From Bacteroidales bacterium UBA3653 (GTDB taxonomy: Bacteria > Bacteroidota > Bacteroidia > Bacteroidales > Paludibacteraceae): a DNA stretch of 64,000 bases. Positions 34,501 to 43,297 of the stretch are shown piece by piece. Position 1 is the first letter of the stretch. Every line of letters begins with the position of its first letter. Location of the stretch: positions 1-64,000 of the forward strand of contig DFKE01000012.1 of the NCBI GenBank assembly GCA_002373505.1, given 5' to 3'. The translations under genes and the position numbers were made by a program. The notes beneath the pieces were generated by a model. It saw only the letters and a program-made list of their open reading frames with translations, did no database searches and was not told the origin of the DNA.

Positions 34501-37500
34501 CATAATCATTCTGTTGCCGTCGTGAGTCGCATGCCGGTACTTAAACGGCTGCGGCCCGACCTTGGTGGAGTCCGCCGTCATCGTGACAACGTGATAGACA
34601 TGCGTGAAATCTTCTCCCGAAACGGTATTACCGGAGAGGATGGTCTGCCGCTCGAGTTCCCACGGCTCGATCACGGAGTTGAGGTTGTTATCGCGCATCG
34701 GCCGGTGGTTCTTGTCGCGGATACGTATCTCGTCGCGTGAGGCTGCTTTAATCTCATACCCGGCTACCGTCACGTTTTCCGTCGAGTTGCCGTACGACTC
34801 ACCCGAGAACTCGTCGTAGAATCCCTCCTGGCCATACCAGTGGCTCTCGGGTCGCGAGTCAATACCGCCGATGACGTATATCGCCTCCGGCACGAGGAAG
34901 GTGTTGTTACGTACCTCGTCCTGCTCGCCGTAGGCGTTATGGTAGGGGTAATAGGTTCCCTGTTCGATATAGATCTCGAATACCATTCCGCGGTATTTGG
35001 CGGGGTTCTCCTTACGGGCGGCGATGACGTAGTCGAAGGCGTCTCCCAGACGGTGGAAGGGGTTGAGAATACAGGATCCCATCTGGCGGTACATATTATC
35101 GGCATCCGTAGTACCGATGTTATCCTGCAGTTTACGTGCCGCCTCGGAGTTGAGGAGGTCGGTATGCATGACATACAGACGCCGCATAACGTAGTTTTCA
35201 TCTACGTTGATGGCGTAGTTCTTATTGATCGCACGGGCGCCGATCTCGATGAAGTCGTTCTTCTTGGTCACGAGCGTGTCAGTAGTCCATGCGAACCCGC
35301 GCTCCACATTCGTACCTTTCCAGCTGAGTCGGCTCACGCCGGCAATGTCGATGGTGTCGAGGGTCGGGAAGGCAGCGAGGGCGAGTTTCCAGTCGCGGTA
35401 GGTCATACCGGCGCGTGAGAGGGTAGATGACATCTCGATGGGGTAGTACTGGATATTGTTCTTGAGGAACGGATCGCCCCTATCCCATCGCACACCCTCG
35501 GTCTCCGATGGCGAGAGTTCTAAGTTCGCCTGTCCCTCCAGACGGCGGGACTCGACGGCGCAGAACTTGAAGGGATAGTCCGTCTCGGTAGAAGAGCGGC
35601 TGAAGGAGCCCGCTACGTTGGCGTTATCGTTCGCCTCGTTGTGCCAGAGGGCGGTAGAATTGACGCGTACGTAGGTATTATCAAACCACATACCTCCGGC
35701 GGATGCGGTAGCGGTATTGGCGCAGATCGTAGAAGCATAGATATACGCCAGCGAGTCGTTATTCGGTTTCTCGGGTGCTTCGACATAGATACCGCCGCCT
35801 ATGTTCGCCGTGTTATCGCGGATGATACATCCGCTGATGAGGGCGAAAGGCTTGAGGTAGAGAGCTCCTCCTTCTCCCATCGCGGTATTGTTGCGGATGA
35901 CGCAGTTGCGCACATGGGCATAGTCGGTCACTACGGCAGCACCGCCGATGCGTCCCTCGTCGTCCGAGGCATTGGCGTATCCGTCCTCGATGAAGAGTCC
36001 GTCGAGGACGGCTCTATCTTTGGCCTCCTTGAGGACCGCCAACTGGTTGGTGATCGGTAGTCTCTCTCCCGTCTCCTCGCGGTAGAGGTTCTGGTTCAGG
36101 TCAAAAAGATCGTTGGTGAAGGTCACCACGTGGTAGGTCTGTCCCTCGGCACCGGTGTTGGAGGTGATCTTACCGGAGAGGACGGTACGATAGGTGAGCG
36201 GGTCGCGTTCGTCCACGACAACGGCACCCGAAGTACCGGCATCCACCTCGTTTCCCGCGGCATCCTCGTAGTGGTAGAACTGAGACGTATATCCGCCCTT
36301 CACCTGTACGCCGTGCGGGACGATGAAGGAGTAGTCCAGCGTGTTGTCGTGATACCCGATCTGTCCGTTCTTGGTGGAGCGGGTAGGAGTGTACCACGCG
36401 CTGTAAGAGTCGGAGGTGGTGGAGTTGGTATTATCGCCCTCCAGCCATACCTCTACCGTCCAGGTGCTGTCCGGGTCTCCGGCTACCGGCTTTGCCGGCA
36501 CAGAGGTGTAACGCGGCTGAGTCATCAGCGCATATTTATACCGCCCGGCGGCATCGAGCACTTTCTGGAGTTTCTGGCGGCAGGCAGCGTTGTCGGGCGA
36601 ACGCCCCGACGCATCGCCACCCGGCGAATCAAACGTGATATAGAAGATCGCCTGTCCCGGGTGGGTAGTGGTATCAGGACGGATATCCTTTGTATCGTCG
36701 AACTCATACGCGCCTATATCCACCTGGCAGTCCTGGACACGGTCGGCGAACGCCACATCGTTATCCGGCAGTTGAGCCGCCTCTACGCTCTGGTAAACGA
36801 AGGAGTTGCGGATATCTGCATCTTTTTTGCCCTTATGAATCAAAGCCGTATAGAACTCGCCGGCGAATTCCTCAGTACCATGGTTGACGCAACCTATACC
36901 GTCGCGCAGACGGAAGTCATTGAGCGAAGCGGCACGACCGGCTTCATAGTTGCCTTCCTCGTCAAAGTCCGCGGCAAACGGCGTATTCTCCGCCGAAGGC
37001 GCAACACCGTTCAAATAGATGTTGTTTATACCGTAGTTAGCTTTACCACTGGTTGTGGTACCAAAGTTACCTACATTTCGATTGGTTGCATCATTGGGTT
37101 GCCCCTCAGCAGACTGCACATAGCAATGCAAATAGGGATTGACATTCTTATAATCGGTAGCACGGTCACGAATCGCAATACCATTATTACCGAATATAAT
37201 CGTATTGGCTACGAATAAGTTCGGACTGGAAGAAGTAGCCAACGAAATAGCACCACCACTAATCTTAGTTTCTACCAAATTAGCCGTATTATAGGCAATG
37301 GTATTGTTATAGAATTTACCTACGCAGAAACCAACGCCACCGGACGAACCGGAGGAGTAGTTATTGGCAAAGAGGGAGTTAAAACTCGTTCCCTCGTACA
37401 TAAACAGACCTGCTGCAAAGATCTGACCTTGACTTTTTTTGTCTTCGGCGTTTTTCTTGCCATGCGTAGAGGTATTGTTCAATACGAAGCAGCCCTCTAT

Positions 37501-40500
37501 AGTAGCCGTAGCTCCATCGCTGTAAATACCACCGCCCTTCACACGGTCGCAAGCGGACATATTGTTAATAACAATACTGTTGCGCAAGTGCGCTCCTTCA
37601 TATAGGTTCACACCGGCACCGCCTCCATGCGCCATATTCTCATTGGCTATAAATCCATGACGAATCGTAAATCCGTCCCAGCTCGCCTCCTGATACTCTA
37701 TGTAATTGGGATCTTCCTTTACATAACCGGTATTTTCCCAAGAGGAGCGTTTCGCTTTACTTGGACCTTTTACACGATGCGTATGAGCTAAACCATCGGC
37801 ATACGCGCCACGGTTTTTATCTGTTGGATCACCTACAGAACCGGCACCATACGTCGGTACACATACGTCAGGCATGCTCAGCACACGCTTACGGAGCGAT
37901 GTACGATGCCGCTGTACCGTTAAGTCAAAACTGGTACTCTCTTGAGGACCGGAAGTGCTAACTATGGTTGTATCATCCTCCTGATTGGTCAGGACATAGG
38001 CCGTGCCCTCTAATTTACCTAAGAGGACATTATCCATATACACTTTTCGATTGTTGTCTGTACTAGTAGGGGTTGTGTTTCGTGCTCCAGGAGTAGCCAT
38101 CACGCGAACCGTCAAATCACCGTCAGCCGGTTGGTCGAATGAAAACTCATAACGTCTCAACTTATTATCTTTGCAATAGACTGGCTGCTCGGCAACGGTG
38201 TCTCCATTAGAGGCAAGGATATAGAAGGTGACACAGGTTTCCGTGTTATTTGGATCTCCGGTATAGTAAGCCCCAAGGTCAATTTGCAACCAATAGGAAC
38301 CGGCTGGCACTTCTTTCATCGTCTGCCAGGCACTCATGTCTTTCATATAGCCGGATAAGCACATACCTTTAGTATCCGTGTCTATATTTGTTCCTGACTC
38401 ATTGACTACATTTTTAGTATCATCGAATCTAAATGAGTCGTAATTAACATTCGCTTTATCATAGCCATTTCCATACACAAGTTCCCAGCCATGATTCCCC
38501 TCAGGTTTGCTCTGCCATGAATCTCCAAAATACTGATATACATAACCAGCTGGATTCACTTCGCTAAAATCAACACCACCACATTCTGCCGGCTCTGTAT
38601 AGTTATCTACCTTGCCGGTACCACCAGACATGTCTTTATGTCGCTGTGACCATACATTGGTACTACCATTTAACATATCGGCATAACGGATATAAGTAGC
38701 CGTAACATAGTTGGTGTCCTTCTTCCATGTATAGGTTGCCGTACGGGCAATATTGACGGTATCGATGGTCTCGGTATCGTGTATTTCATTAAGCGAATAA
38801 TCGTCATCCCAGTACTTGATAGCTGCTTCATCCAAACTATCATTATTAGCCTTAGGATTTATATCCGATATCTGCAAAATACATTCATAGTCAGCAGGAT
38901 TAAAGCTCTCTGCATCCGCTGCCTTTGGGATAGAAACCACATTGGACATCAAGGCATGACGCTCGTTCATACCCGGCGTCGTGTACTTGCCGACAGGGAA
39001 TCCACCATATACAGACACACTGTCGCGCATGAAATAACCCTTATAGTCCGTATATTTGCCGGCACCTACCCATACCTGAACAAGCGTATCGTATGCTTCG
39101 CCCGGGATGCGTGTAGCCACATGGTTGCGACGCGCTGCTTCTTCGACTGCCCACTGCAGACCGCTGACGTATTTCTCAGCTCGAGTGTTGTTAATCCAGC
39201 CATTATCATTGCAAGCGGTTATAAACTGGGCTTGACTATACCCATTTCCGTTATTCCATTCCGTAGTATCAGAATGATAAATGTTAGCACGCCAGAACGA
39301 ACGAGACGCACCGCTTATCTCACCATACGGATAGAGCGGATTGTAGGCAGATCCAGCAACCCACGGTTCGGGTGTACTGCCGTCCGGTGTCGTTTCCGAG
39401 GAAGTCTCCCAATACGGAGTAACTGGCTCACTATGATCATTCGGCCCGCCTCCGGTATAGGTATTTGTTCCGGTAATATACGCATGGGTAGTCTGAGTGG
39501 TGGTAGTTTGAGAGTTCTTATTCGTAAACCACGCTCTACCCCAACCGCCGTTGTATTTGGAATTGGTGGTGAGGATCGGGTTGCCTTCGCTATCAAGCAA
39601 ACGATTACATGTAGCCTCGGGGTCAATCCGGTCGCCTTCTGCCAAACCCGGACCCACGATGCCGTTGACCATATATACCGTGTTTCCGGCAATGGCGTTG
39701 CTCCAACTCGAGCCGTCGCGTTTGCCGGCACCTTCGGGGGTCACATAGATTACAGCACCGGCTGCAGGCAGATCGGTGTTCTCCAGCGCACCTATATCCG
39801 GTGCGCCGCCGCGGGTGCGGACTATATTATCGGAGCGGTCGTAGTTCTCCTCATCCGAATAGCCGTTCTTATAGCCCGCATTGACGCAGGGGTTGGTTGT
39901 TATCGGCACATAACTTACCTTACCGCCATACAGCGGTTTATCACCCGTAGCGGAAGCGCCCACATTACGCGAAGGATTGACGAAGCCCGGGTAGTTGACG
40001 TCGTTTATATCGGTTCGCGTCAAAATAGCCTTGTTATTCTTCTCGGCAGGAGGAGCAACCAATAATGCCGATCCGAATGCTTCGTCGTGCGGAACATACC
40101 CGTCCGGAACAGGCACCATTTTAAAATCGGGGTCGAAGAAACCACGCGGGCATACCTTGTCGGCGGAGTCCACCTGCAAACGAAGGTCTTTGTCAAACAA
40201 ATTGTATTCGCCGAACACATACCTCTGTCCGTCCGGGAAGACGGACATCACCTTGACAGTAGAACCCAAGTCTCCGCGGTTATCCAGCGGTTGGTCGCCG
40301 TTGCAGAAGATGATGGAGTTATTGACCCGGATATAGCCGTGCAGCACCCGTCCTGCCGCCAGCGGGCTATGACAAATGACCAACTGCGTATTATCCAGCG
40401 TCTGTTTATTATCCGCTTTTAGCGGATAGCCTACGTTATTGACGATATCACAGTGCTCCATATCAATGAAGGCACGTCCGTTGGCGGTGACGATACCGTG

Positions 40501-43164
40501 GTCGTCTATATGATGCTCGTTGTCCTCGTAGTCTGCGGTATTATTGCGGATGACGCAGTTCACCATCTTCAGTTCCGCATAGCATATCATATCATTATCC
40601 GATCCGTCCCACTCGCCGTTCACATAGACGGCGGCACCTTTCGGAGCGGTACAGTTGGTAATCACGCTGTTTCGCAGCTGGTTGCCCGTCATGTGGATAC
40701 GTTTCTCTTTCGGTATGGTCTGGTTGCTGATCAACAGTCCGCCACCGGCAGCCGGTGTTACGGTTGTCTGGATATTATGTGCATTACCATCGGAGAGTGT
40801 GAAACCATCCACTATACTCTTCTCTGCATTGACCATGGCGATGACGTGAGCGGAGTTGTTCGCAAATCCGCTTGTTCCGCCGGTGCCGGTGATGTTCGCA
40901 GTGATCCGGCTGACATAGGCATGCGGGTCCCGTTTGCCGGTATCGGTTCCCGTCAGGGAAGCCGGATAGCCGCCGTACAGACGCATGTGGCTCTCTACAC
41001 GGGTCGCCGCGGTACGGATATCGCGGTTGATGTAGTTACCCGGTCCCACCGTTGTGAGCGTACCTTCCTTCACGAGGATCTGGACGAACTCATACCGTTT
41101 CGGCTCGCCGGTAGGCATGCCGTTGGCATCCAACTGCGGGATCATATAGTGATGGTCTCCCACGTTGTCCACCATGTATTGGCGGAAGTAACTGAGCGCC
41201 TGCCCCAAGTCACGGGTCGGCACATCCCAGCTGTTACCTTCCTTGGATTGCGGTACGAACTTACCGTCCGAGTCGAACACACCCTTTCTGTTCGGGTCAA
41301 TGAAGAGTGTCGGGATAGGGTCTTCGCTTAATCTGCCCTCCAATCCCTGCGGCTTGATCAAGGCATACGTCAGCGAATCGGGTCTGCGCACCAGCGCGCC
41401 CAGCGTAGAAGACGGTTCGTACGGGTTGGATACCACACCGTAGTCCGTATGGGCATGGCGCAGCCACTCCGATACATTCTGTACCGCTTCCGATACCTGC
41501 ACACCCTTCTGGTCGATTGCCGAATAGGAGGTCAAGTGCCATACGCGCGGTCCGGGAATATCCACCGGACGTAGATGCCGGAACACGCCGGCTCCATAGA
41601 CTCCGGTAGCATGATCATGCTCCTCCCAGTTATTGGGGTTCACCGTCGGATTGAAGAAACAAGGGTGGTTACCGTGCGAACTTGCGACAGGCATGTTAGT
41701 TTTCTCGAGGGTGAACACTTCCTCCTTTTTCACACCGGTCCAGTCGGTTATATCGTGGTTCATGAACGCCGAGTGATAGACGAATGTCTCATATCCCGGG
41801 GCAGTCTTCTGGCGTACGGAAGCAAATTGGATATCGTTATTGACATCGCACCGGTTGCCCCAGAAGACGGAGTTGAAGATCATACCGCAGTTGCGGACAT
41901 AGATACCTCCAGACCGTCCGTGTCGGCGACCGTAGTAGGTTACATCCAGGCCGACGCAGTTATTGCCGCAGACCGTAGCGTGGTTGACAGTACCTCCGTT
42001 CGCGAGATAGATACCTCCACCCTCGGCGGAAGCGGTATTGTTATTGACGACGCAGGCGGTCGTGAACGGCGCGTATTGGCTAGGTTCGCTTCCGCGTTTC
42101 TCCCAAGGGTACTCTCCCGGTATATGGGCAATCATCAGTCCTCCTCCGCAACGTGCGGCGCAGTTGGTGATATGGCTATGACCGATGGAACCGTCCTGGT
42201 CGATGCAGACGCCGCCTCCGTATCCCTCGTAAACACCCACACCCGTAGCCTGACAGGTCTGTACGTAGCAGAACTCGATTACTCCGCCTCCGTCCGCATA
42301 TATACCGCCTCCGCGCATCGTGGCGTTGCATCGCTCCACGATACAGTTCCGCAGGTACGAGTTACCAACCATATACACGCCGCCACCATAAGCTGTATGC
42401 TCGCGCAGCGTGGTGCTCTTCGTAGCGGCGTTACCGCTCGAGATCACACATCCATCGACTGACGCCGGGTGCTCCAGCGGACAATAGTGGCCCGCCGTGC
42501 TGTCATTCACGCCCGCTCCCTCGTATTTGCCGTTCGTTGCAAACCATACTACGTGAAACGAACTGGCAGGATATGCAGTATTAAAACGGCCGCGAATAGA
42601 ATCAAAAGTGAAGGTAGGGGGTGTCGTTGAGTGGTTACCGGAGAGGATGGTCTTGTACCGGAAATCCCATTGTGAGGCAATGTCCTCCCCAGAGGTTGTA
42701 CCGATACCTGACGGGTCGGACCAGTTCTCTCTCTGTTTCTTGCCGTTACCCATAATACGATCCTCCGGCTTGGACTCCGGGGTATCAGGATTAAAACCTC
42801 CATAGACATGAATACCGCTGTATATCTTGAAGGAAGTATTGAGCATGGATCCGCCTGTTGACTCCGTCGATTCGGTCGGAACATAGGTTCCGGCTGCGAT
42901 ATAGACCGAACCGGATGTCAGATTATGGGTCTTCAGGTAGTCTTTCAGGTCGTTGATTGCGTCCTGCACTTTGTTCTTTGCGTTCTCCCAAGACCGTCCG
43001 TCGTTTTCGTACGCTCCGTTCGGACGGACATACCTTATAGTATCCGCATCCGTTTGCGCGTGCGCACATACGCATGCACACACGTTCAATATTATTAATA
43101 ATACTAATCCTAATATGTTTCCTCTATTTCTCAACAACACAATTCCTCTCTTTCTGTTAGTCAA
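28501..43164 (-). CDS. Giant parallel beta-helix surface protein with T9SS-type tail
   Basis: A 4,887-residue secreted protein. A signal peptide (GLVLLIILNVCACVCAHAQ, about residues 18-36) is followed by about seven modules, each opening with a pattern like 'YVRPNGAYENDGRSW...QDAI' (near residues 45, 620, 1138, 2173, 2665, 3491 and 3970). Each continues with beta-helix rungs rich in GGGIY, NNTA and GGAIYSNGG, like pectate-lyase-type or Pmp-type adhesins. The last 80 residues (VYSASGKLIHQAV...YIVKVNDRAHKVLN) match a type A T9SS sorting domain. The start is TTG, as no ATG fits. It follows the fimbrial genes on the same strand, 133 nt downstream, so it may be their last member. Adhesion or glycan binding is inferred. 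Confidence 0.88.
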   Translation of the reverse strand: MTNRKRGIVLLRNRGNILGLVLLIILNVCACVCAHAQTDADTIRYVRPNGAYENDGRSWENAKNKVQDAINDLKDYLKTHNLTSGSVYIAAGTYVPTESTESTGGSMLNTSFKIYSGIHVYGGFNPDTPESKPEDRIMGNGKKQRENWSDPSGIGTTSGEDIASQWDFRYKTILSGNHSTTPPTFTFDSIRGRFNTAYPASSFHVVWFATNGKYEGAGVNDSTAGHYCPLEHPASVDGCVISSGNAATKSTTLREHTAYGGGVYMVGNSYLRNCIVERCNATMRGGGIYADGGGVIEFCYVQTCQATGVGVYEGYGGGVCIDQDGSIGHSHITNCAARCGGGLMIAHIPGEYPWEKRGSEPSQYAPFTTACVVNNNTASAEGGGIYLANGGTVNHATVCGNNCVGLDVTYYGRRHGRSGGIYVRNCGMIFNSVFWGNRCDVNNDIQFASVRQKTAPGYETFVYHSAFMNHDITDWTGVKKEEVFTLEKTNMPVASSHGNHPCFFNPTVNPNNWEEHDHATGVYGAGVFRHLRPVDIPGPRVWHLTSYSAIDQKGVQVSEAVQNVSEWLRHAHTDYGVVSNPYEPSSTLGALVRRPDSLTYALIKPQGLEGRLSEDPIPTLFIDPNRKGVFDSDGKFVPQSKEGNSWDVPTRDLGQALSYFRQYMVDNVGDHHYMIPQLDANGMPTGEPKRYEFVQILVKEGTLTTVGPGNYINRDIRTAATRVESHMRLYGGYPASLTGTDTGKRDPHAYVSRITANITGTGGTSGFANNSAHVIAMVNAEKSIVDGFTLSDGNAHNIQTTVTPAAGGGLLISNQTIPKEKRIHMTGNQLRNSVITNCTAPKGAAVYVNGEWDGSDNDMICYAELKMVNCVIRNNTADYEDNEHHIDDHGIVTANGRAFIDMEHCDIVNNVGYPLKADNKQTLDNTQLVICHSPLAAGRVLHGYIRVNNSIIFCNGDQPLDNRGDLGSTVKVMSVFPDGQRYVFGEYNLFDKDLRLQVDSADKVCPRGFFDPDFKMVPVPDGYVPHDEAFGSALLVAPPAEKNNKAILTRTDINDVNYPGFVNPSRNVGASATGDKPLYGGKVSYVPITTNPCVNAGYKNGYSDEENYDRSDNIVRTRGGAPDIGALENTDLPAAGAVIYVTPEGAGKRDGSSWSNAIAGNTVYMVNGIVGPGLAEGDRIDPEATCNRLLDSEGNPILTTNSKYNGGWGRAWFTNKNSQTTTTQTTHAYITGTNTYTGGGPNDHSEPVTPYWETSSETTPDGSTPEPWVAGSAYNPLYPYGEISGASRSFWRANIYHSDTTEWNNGNGYSQAQFITACNDNGWINNTRAEKYVSGLQWAVEEAARRNHVATRIPGEAYDTLVQVWVGAGKYTDYKGYFMRDSVSVYGGFPVGKYTTPGMNERHALMSNVVSIPKAADAESFNPADYECILQISDINPKANNDSLDEAAIKYWDDDYSLNEIHDTETIDTVNIARTATYTWKKDTNYVTATYIRYADMLNGSTNVWSQRHKDMSGGTGKVDNYTEPAECGGVDFSEVNPAGYVYQYFGDSWQSKPEGNHGWELVYGNGYDKANVNYDSFRFDDTKNVVNESGTNIDTDTKGMCLSGYMKDMSAWQTMKEVPAGSYWLQIDLGAYYTGDPNNTETCVTFYILASNGDTVAEQPVYCKDNKLRRYEFSFDQPADGDLTVRVMATPGARNTTPTSTDNNRKVYMDNVLLGKLEGTAYVLTNQEDDTTIVSTSGPQESTSFDLTVQRHRTSLRKRVLSMPDVCVPTYGAGSVGDPTDKNRGAYADGLAHTHRVKGPSKAKRSSWENTGYVKEDPNYIEYQEASWDGFTIRHGFIANENMAHGGGAGVNLYEGAHLRNSIVINNMSACDRVKGGGIYSDGATATIEGCFVLNNTSTHGKKNAEDKKSQGQIFAAGLFMYEGTSFNSLFANNYSSGSSGGVGFCVGKFYNNTIAYNTANLVETKISGGAISLATSSSPNLFVANTIIFGNNGIAIRDRATDYKNVNPYLHCYVQSAEGQPNDATNRNVGNFGTTTSGKANYGINNIYLNGVAPSAENTPFAADFDEEGNYEAGRAASLNDFRLRDGIGCVNHGTEEFAGEFYTALIHKGKKDADIRNSFVYQSVEAAQLPDNDVAFADRVQDCQVDIGAYEFDDTKDIRPDTTTHPGQAIFYITFDSPGGDASGRSPDNAACRQKLQKVLDAAGRYKYALMTQPRYTSVPAKPVAGDPDSTWTVEVWLEGDNTNSTTSDSYSAWYTPTRSTKNGQIGYHDNTLDYSFIVPHGVQVKGGYTSQFYHYEDAAGNEVDAGTSGAVVVDERDPLTYRTVLSGKITSNTGAEGQTYHVVTFTNDLFDLNQNLYREETGERLPITNQLAVLKEAKDRAVLDGLFIEDGYANASDDEGRIGGAAVVTDYAHVRNCVIRNNTAMGEGGALYLKPFALISGCIIRDNTANIGGGIYVEAPEKPNNDSLAYIYASTICANTATASAGGMWFDNTYVRVNSTALWHNEANDNANVAGSFSRSSTETDYPFKFCAVESRRLEGQANLELSPSETEGVRWDRGDPFLKNNIQYYPIEMSSTLSRAGMTYRDWKLALAAFPTLDTIDIAGVSRLSWKGTNVERGFAWTTDTLVTKKNDFIEIGARAINKNYAINVDENYVMRRLYVMHTDLLNSEAARKLQDNIGTTDADNMYRQMGSCILNPFHRLGDAFDYVIAARKENPAKYRGMVFEIYIEQGTYYPYHNAYGEQDEVRNNTFLVPEAIYVIGGIDSRPESHWYGQEGFYDEFSGESYGNSTENVTVAGYEIKAASRDEIRIRDKNHRPMRDNNLNSVIEPWELERQTILSGNTVSGEDFTHVYHVVTMTADSTKVGPQPFKYRHATHDGNRMIMSGPISFDDHDHFHEECDFSILARTTEFDGIQITGGCANHIDAPDTVAHHYATKTYFQGGGILVDGNWTESFDSPEDTEVPVVTAPAKYDIPIIVENCVFTDNMAGNGGAIYSNGGIYLYGCHFTQNYSQGPMTKLDQKYIPWTAGGCIATNATCYISNTLFDNNEARRGLYPVTAVSPKEQIADADARQGFGGVLSVGSQAMLRAINCHFMKNKAVAYPSIYNFLANNHYSNPDSMQYAFNCLFWGNEVFEVNNIGELENVEPPTQTEIEAFNNKYKNSRAGVFHYDGKIWDRYEKYYHEYDSLFHYWTTVEPDLQKRDTFKAETIAKLMQLRAVGDSLEGLYFCSYRTGYGPTGMRPTKDGYLLTREEQRAFVDPRKKAVKLELHNGTPVESYDSLFSYLHGNNNVIINRINTATDGPNFRQPSFVAGIDGYMQNADWLQARMNITTDQGWGALSQNVVRGVGYYITTYTGKTHYDTEEEAKAAVRAINPSISDQALKEAVIPVSGVPVASFRDTQDTPGAIYNWFAKRYGTYTSQVNPPLPLGNQQYMTYTRSNSDSETSGVMNRISLNPRMKIEDIFIDMGIYEYQYVQLDMEGQEIDTMWVATKEKGSVRDGLHWETPTTDLQYAIDMLMSSRNNHDKYVCFLGDEEGVFSPNNVLNNRRTFLISSNSLEPLLPDSAEADKDYGVKSLTFLGGYSFDVKDKPRDPVAHPTVLEMPNIGTANQRNQLFVIEDMSRQWEQANWTGQVTTSDKFVIPITFDGLTFINPYSTRAKGDGEGLLSNNGGAAIYYRWQRQYEKSSGTTFTPIMDSVLYADTIHLGEKVVSLPKLTITNCTFMDNGDWSVPAAQRSPAIRIDHGGGSSLIVNSLFHSNAGAPIYARLENIPKSAPNAVTIINSTFALNGGHITLEAPGNQIHNSLIWLDDLANDTTTMLQFGPDPDATRWGRASDEDKNRTGITDSVTHNAFWGCFRAGDTDLHNDSLSTVNNSVSEGPGFVNPFTSATSSGQRRDRSFRLNPSMKTSGQADQGIYSSRVLFRYPAAERPALTSEYDLAHKPRLSGPGLERGAFECLAQIQRVLYVRPAVAEAMAGDGSHWTRPFGQGQLQNAIDAAAVYTYLNQDAEKRESRKAYVFVQGDPQSLGPIEARDGVFVYGSLPSNFTDTAKASLIEGSENQYEYTDAECQRFVNYVRAYESGVATSATPSSVTSVRIEGDPFETGFLLDGFMITNTANAHSTPVIIDNDLSAVRNCLIVNNKVDAMPLVEVRKGLLYNSLIYGDSASTLVRVGANGLALNNTIVSDIESVAPIDTTEAVPGAVRNNIALNSKLVSPDCFAPYFTEQTPYTLPDYLLENKALGYQLHEHSAYIHAGIDDASLGAVYAPYVGDSTIAFRYDRDVLGNPRKIGPAVDMGALETWRVEPNTVREITARTNKVLGSDEVGDMYKLYAYLENYGGNSYPHQGSVVYLMDSSAMSMQYQNLPDFVDIKSSTPFTFRPGYMLLKSGASFYGNGHNVQLAYVAAEKRFVNQRYSMTAWPFDYDITNITNAQSPMTGYQSPITWYQYNGEARSAKDYVFQTDNSALWTKVDAVNRTATEGYLMDFGSVMTDTTLRFTSFAPSVGQYVYTENENDKYVFLTQYDWRIAGTGNDLNFTRQEDMGWNMKGLPWLVSNYRTDTILEEGNYLRQMYIPHVFYQMDGAGNYLTSGDQMYTSRSWDKGATMAMGNAFFTQTATTKDKETLVFHLPYYDRNEKASRPILRMVSRPATPTPSPMPAHAPVSTSLEGRSGGVSVLSDFLTAIPDAAARKDVRYNYGRDGIKWSTNTATPQLYMMDAARTSRISLLGAAPTEVDIPLGVYIPQNDQMVNGQMVLDFSLPEKEAFAGYEYVWLIDYRLNRFTNLQEEDYTVELDPGETNDRFALRIGGFPKTDKDGARQYVVYSYEGSLFVRGLVAGDRITVYSASGKLIHQAVASGYEYTTPLTYQNGYIVKVNDRAHKVLNLAR
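28900..28931 (-). repeat. In-frame tract (AAATGGT family) in the giant gene
   Basis: Codes for NDQMVNGQMV, the same peptide as in IleS. It lies near the C-terminal domain of the giant protein. Confidence 0.85.
29140..29171. repeat. GC-rich palindromic half-element in the giant gene
   Basis: CCCCACCCGACCTCCCCTCAAGGGAGG on the plus strand; the gene is on the minus strand and reads STSLEGRSGGV. Third in-frame copy of the element. Confidence 0.85.
29827..29871 (-). repeat. In-frame heptamer tract (ATTGGTG) in the giant gene
   Basis: Plus-strand units ATTGGTG, ATTGGTAACC, GGTCATTGGTG, ATTGGGC, ATTGG encode, on the minus strand, NAQSPMTGYQSPITWYQ. Another unit family, again stop-free in the coding sense. 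Confidence 0.75.
36950..39540 (-). other. AT-rich block inside the giant gene
   Basis: In this stretch the DNA is clearly poorer in G+C than on either side: a 60-base sample at 38,401 has 17 G+C, one at 34,381 has 35. It codes for about residues 1,210-2,070 and includes a probable beta-sandwich, carbohydrate-binding-like domain (about residues 1,530-1,710, with 'GSYWLQIDLGAYYTGDPNN' and 'RKVYMDNVLLGKLEG'). The block may be a recent insertion or recombination product. Boundaries are approximate. Confidence 0.6.
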
Positions 43165-43297
43165 AAATTATCAACAATTAATCAAAAATTTTCTTTAATT
43201 TTAGGTAATTTTGGACCATTAATAAATTTTATCTATTTTTATTTACAATTTTCGTGGTTTTGTCGTGGTTGTTTCGGGGTTAAATGCTTAAATAGAT

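Noticed and set aside
38779..40065. Long plus-strand frames over the giant gene (also 32,365, 36,130, 40,453, 41,575)
   Set aside because: They are antisense of the beta-helix coding sequence. Their composition mirrors the rungs, and they have no domain or start context.
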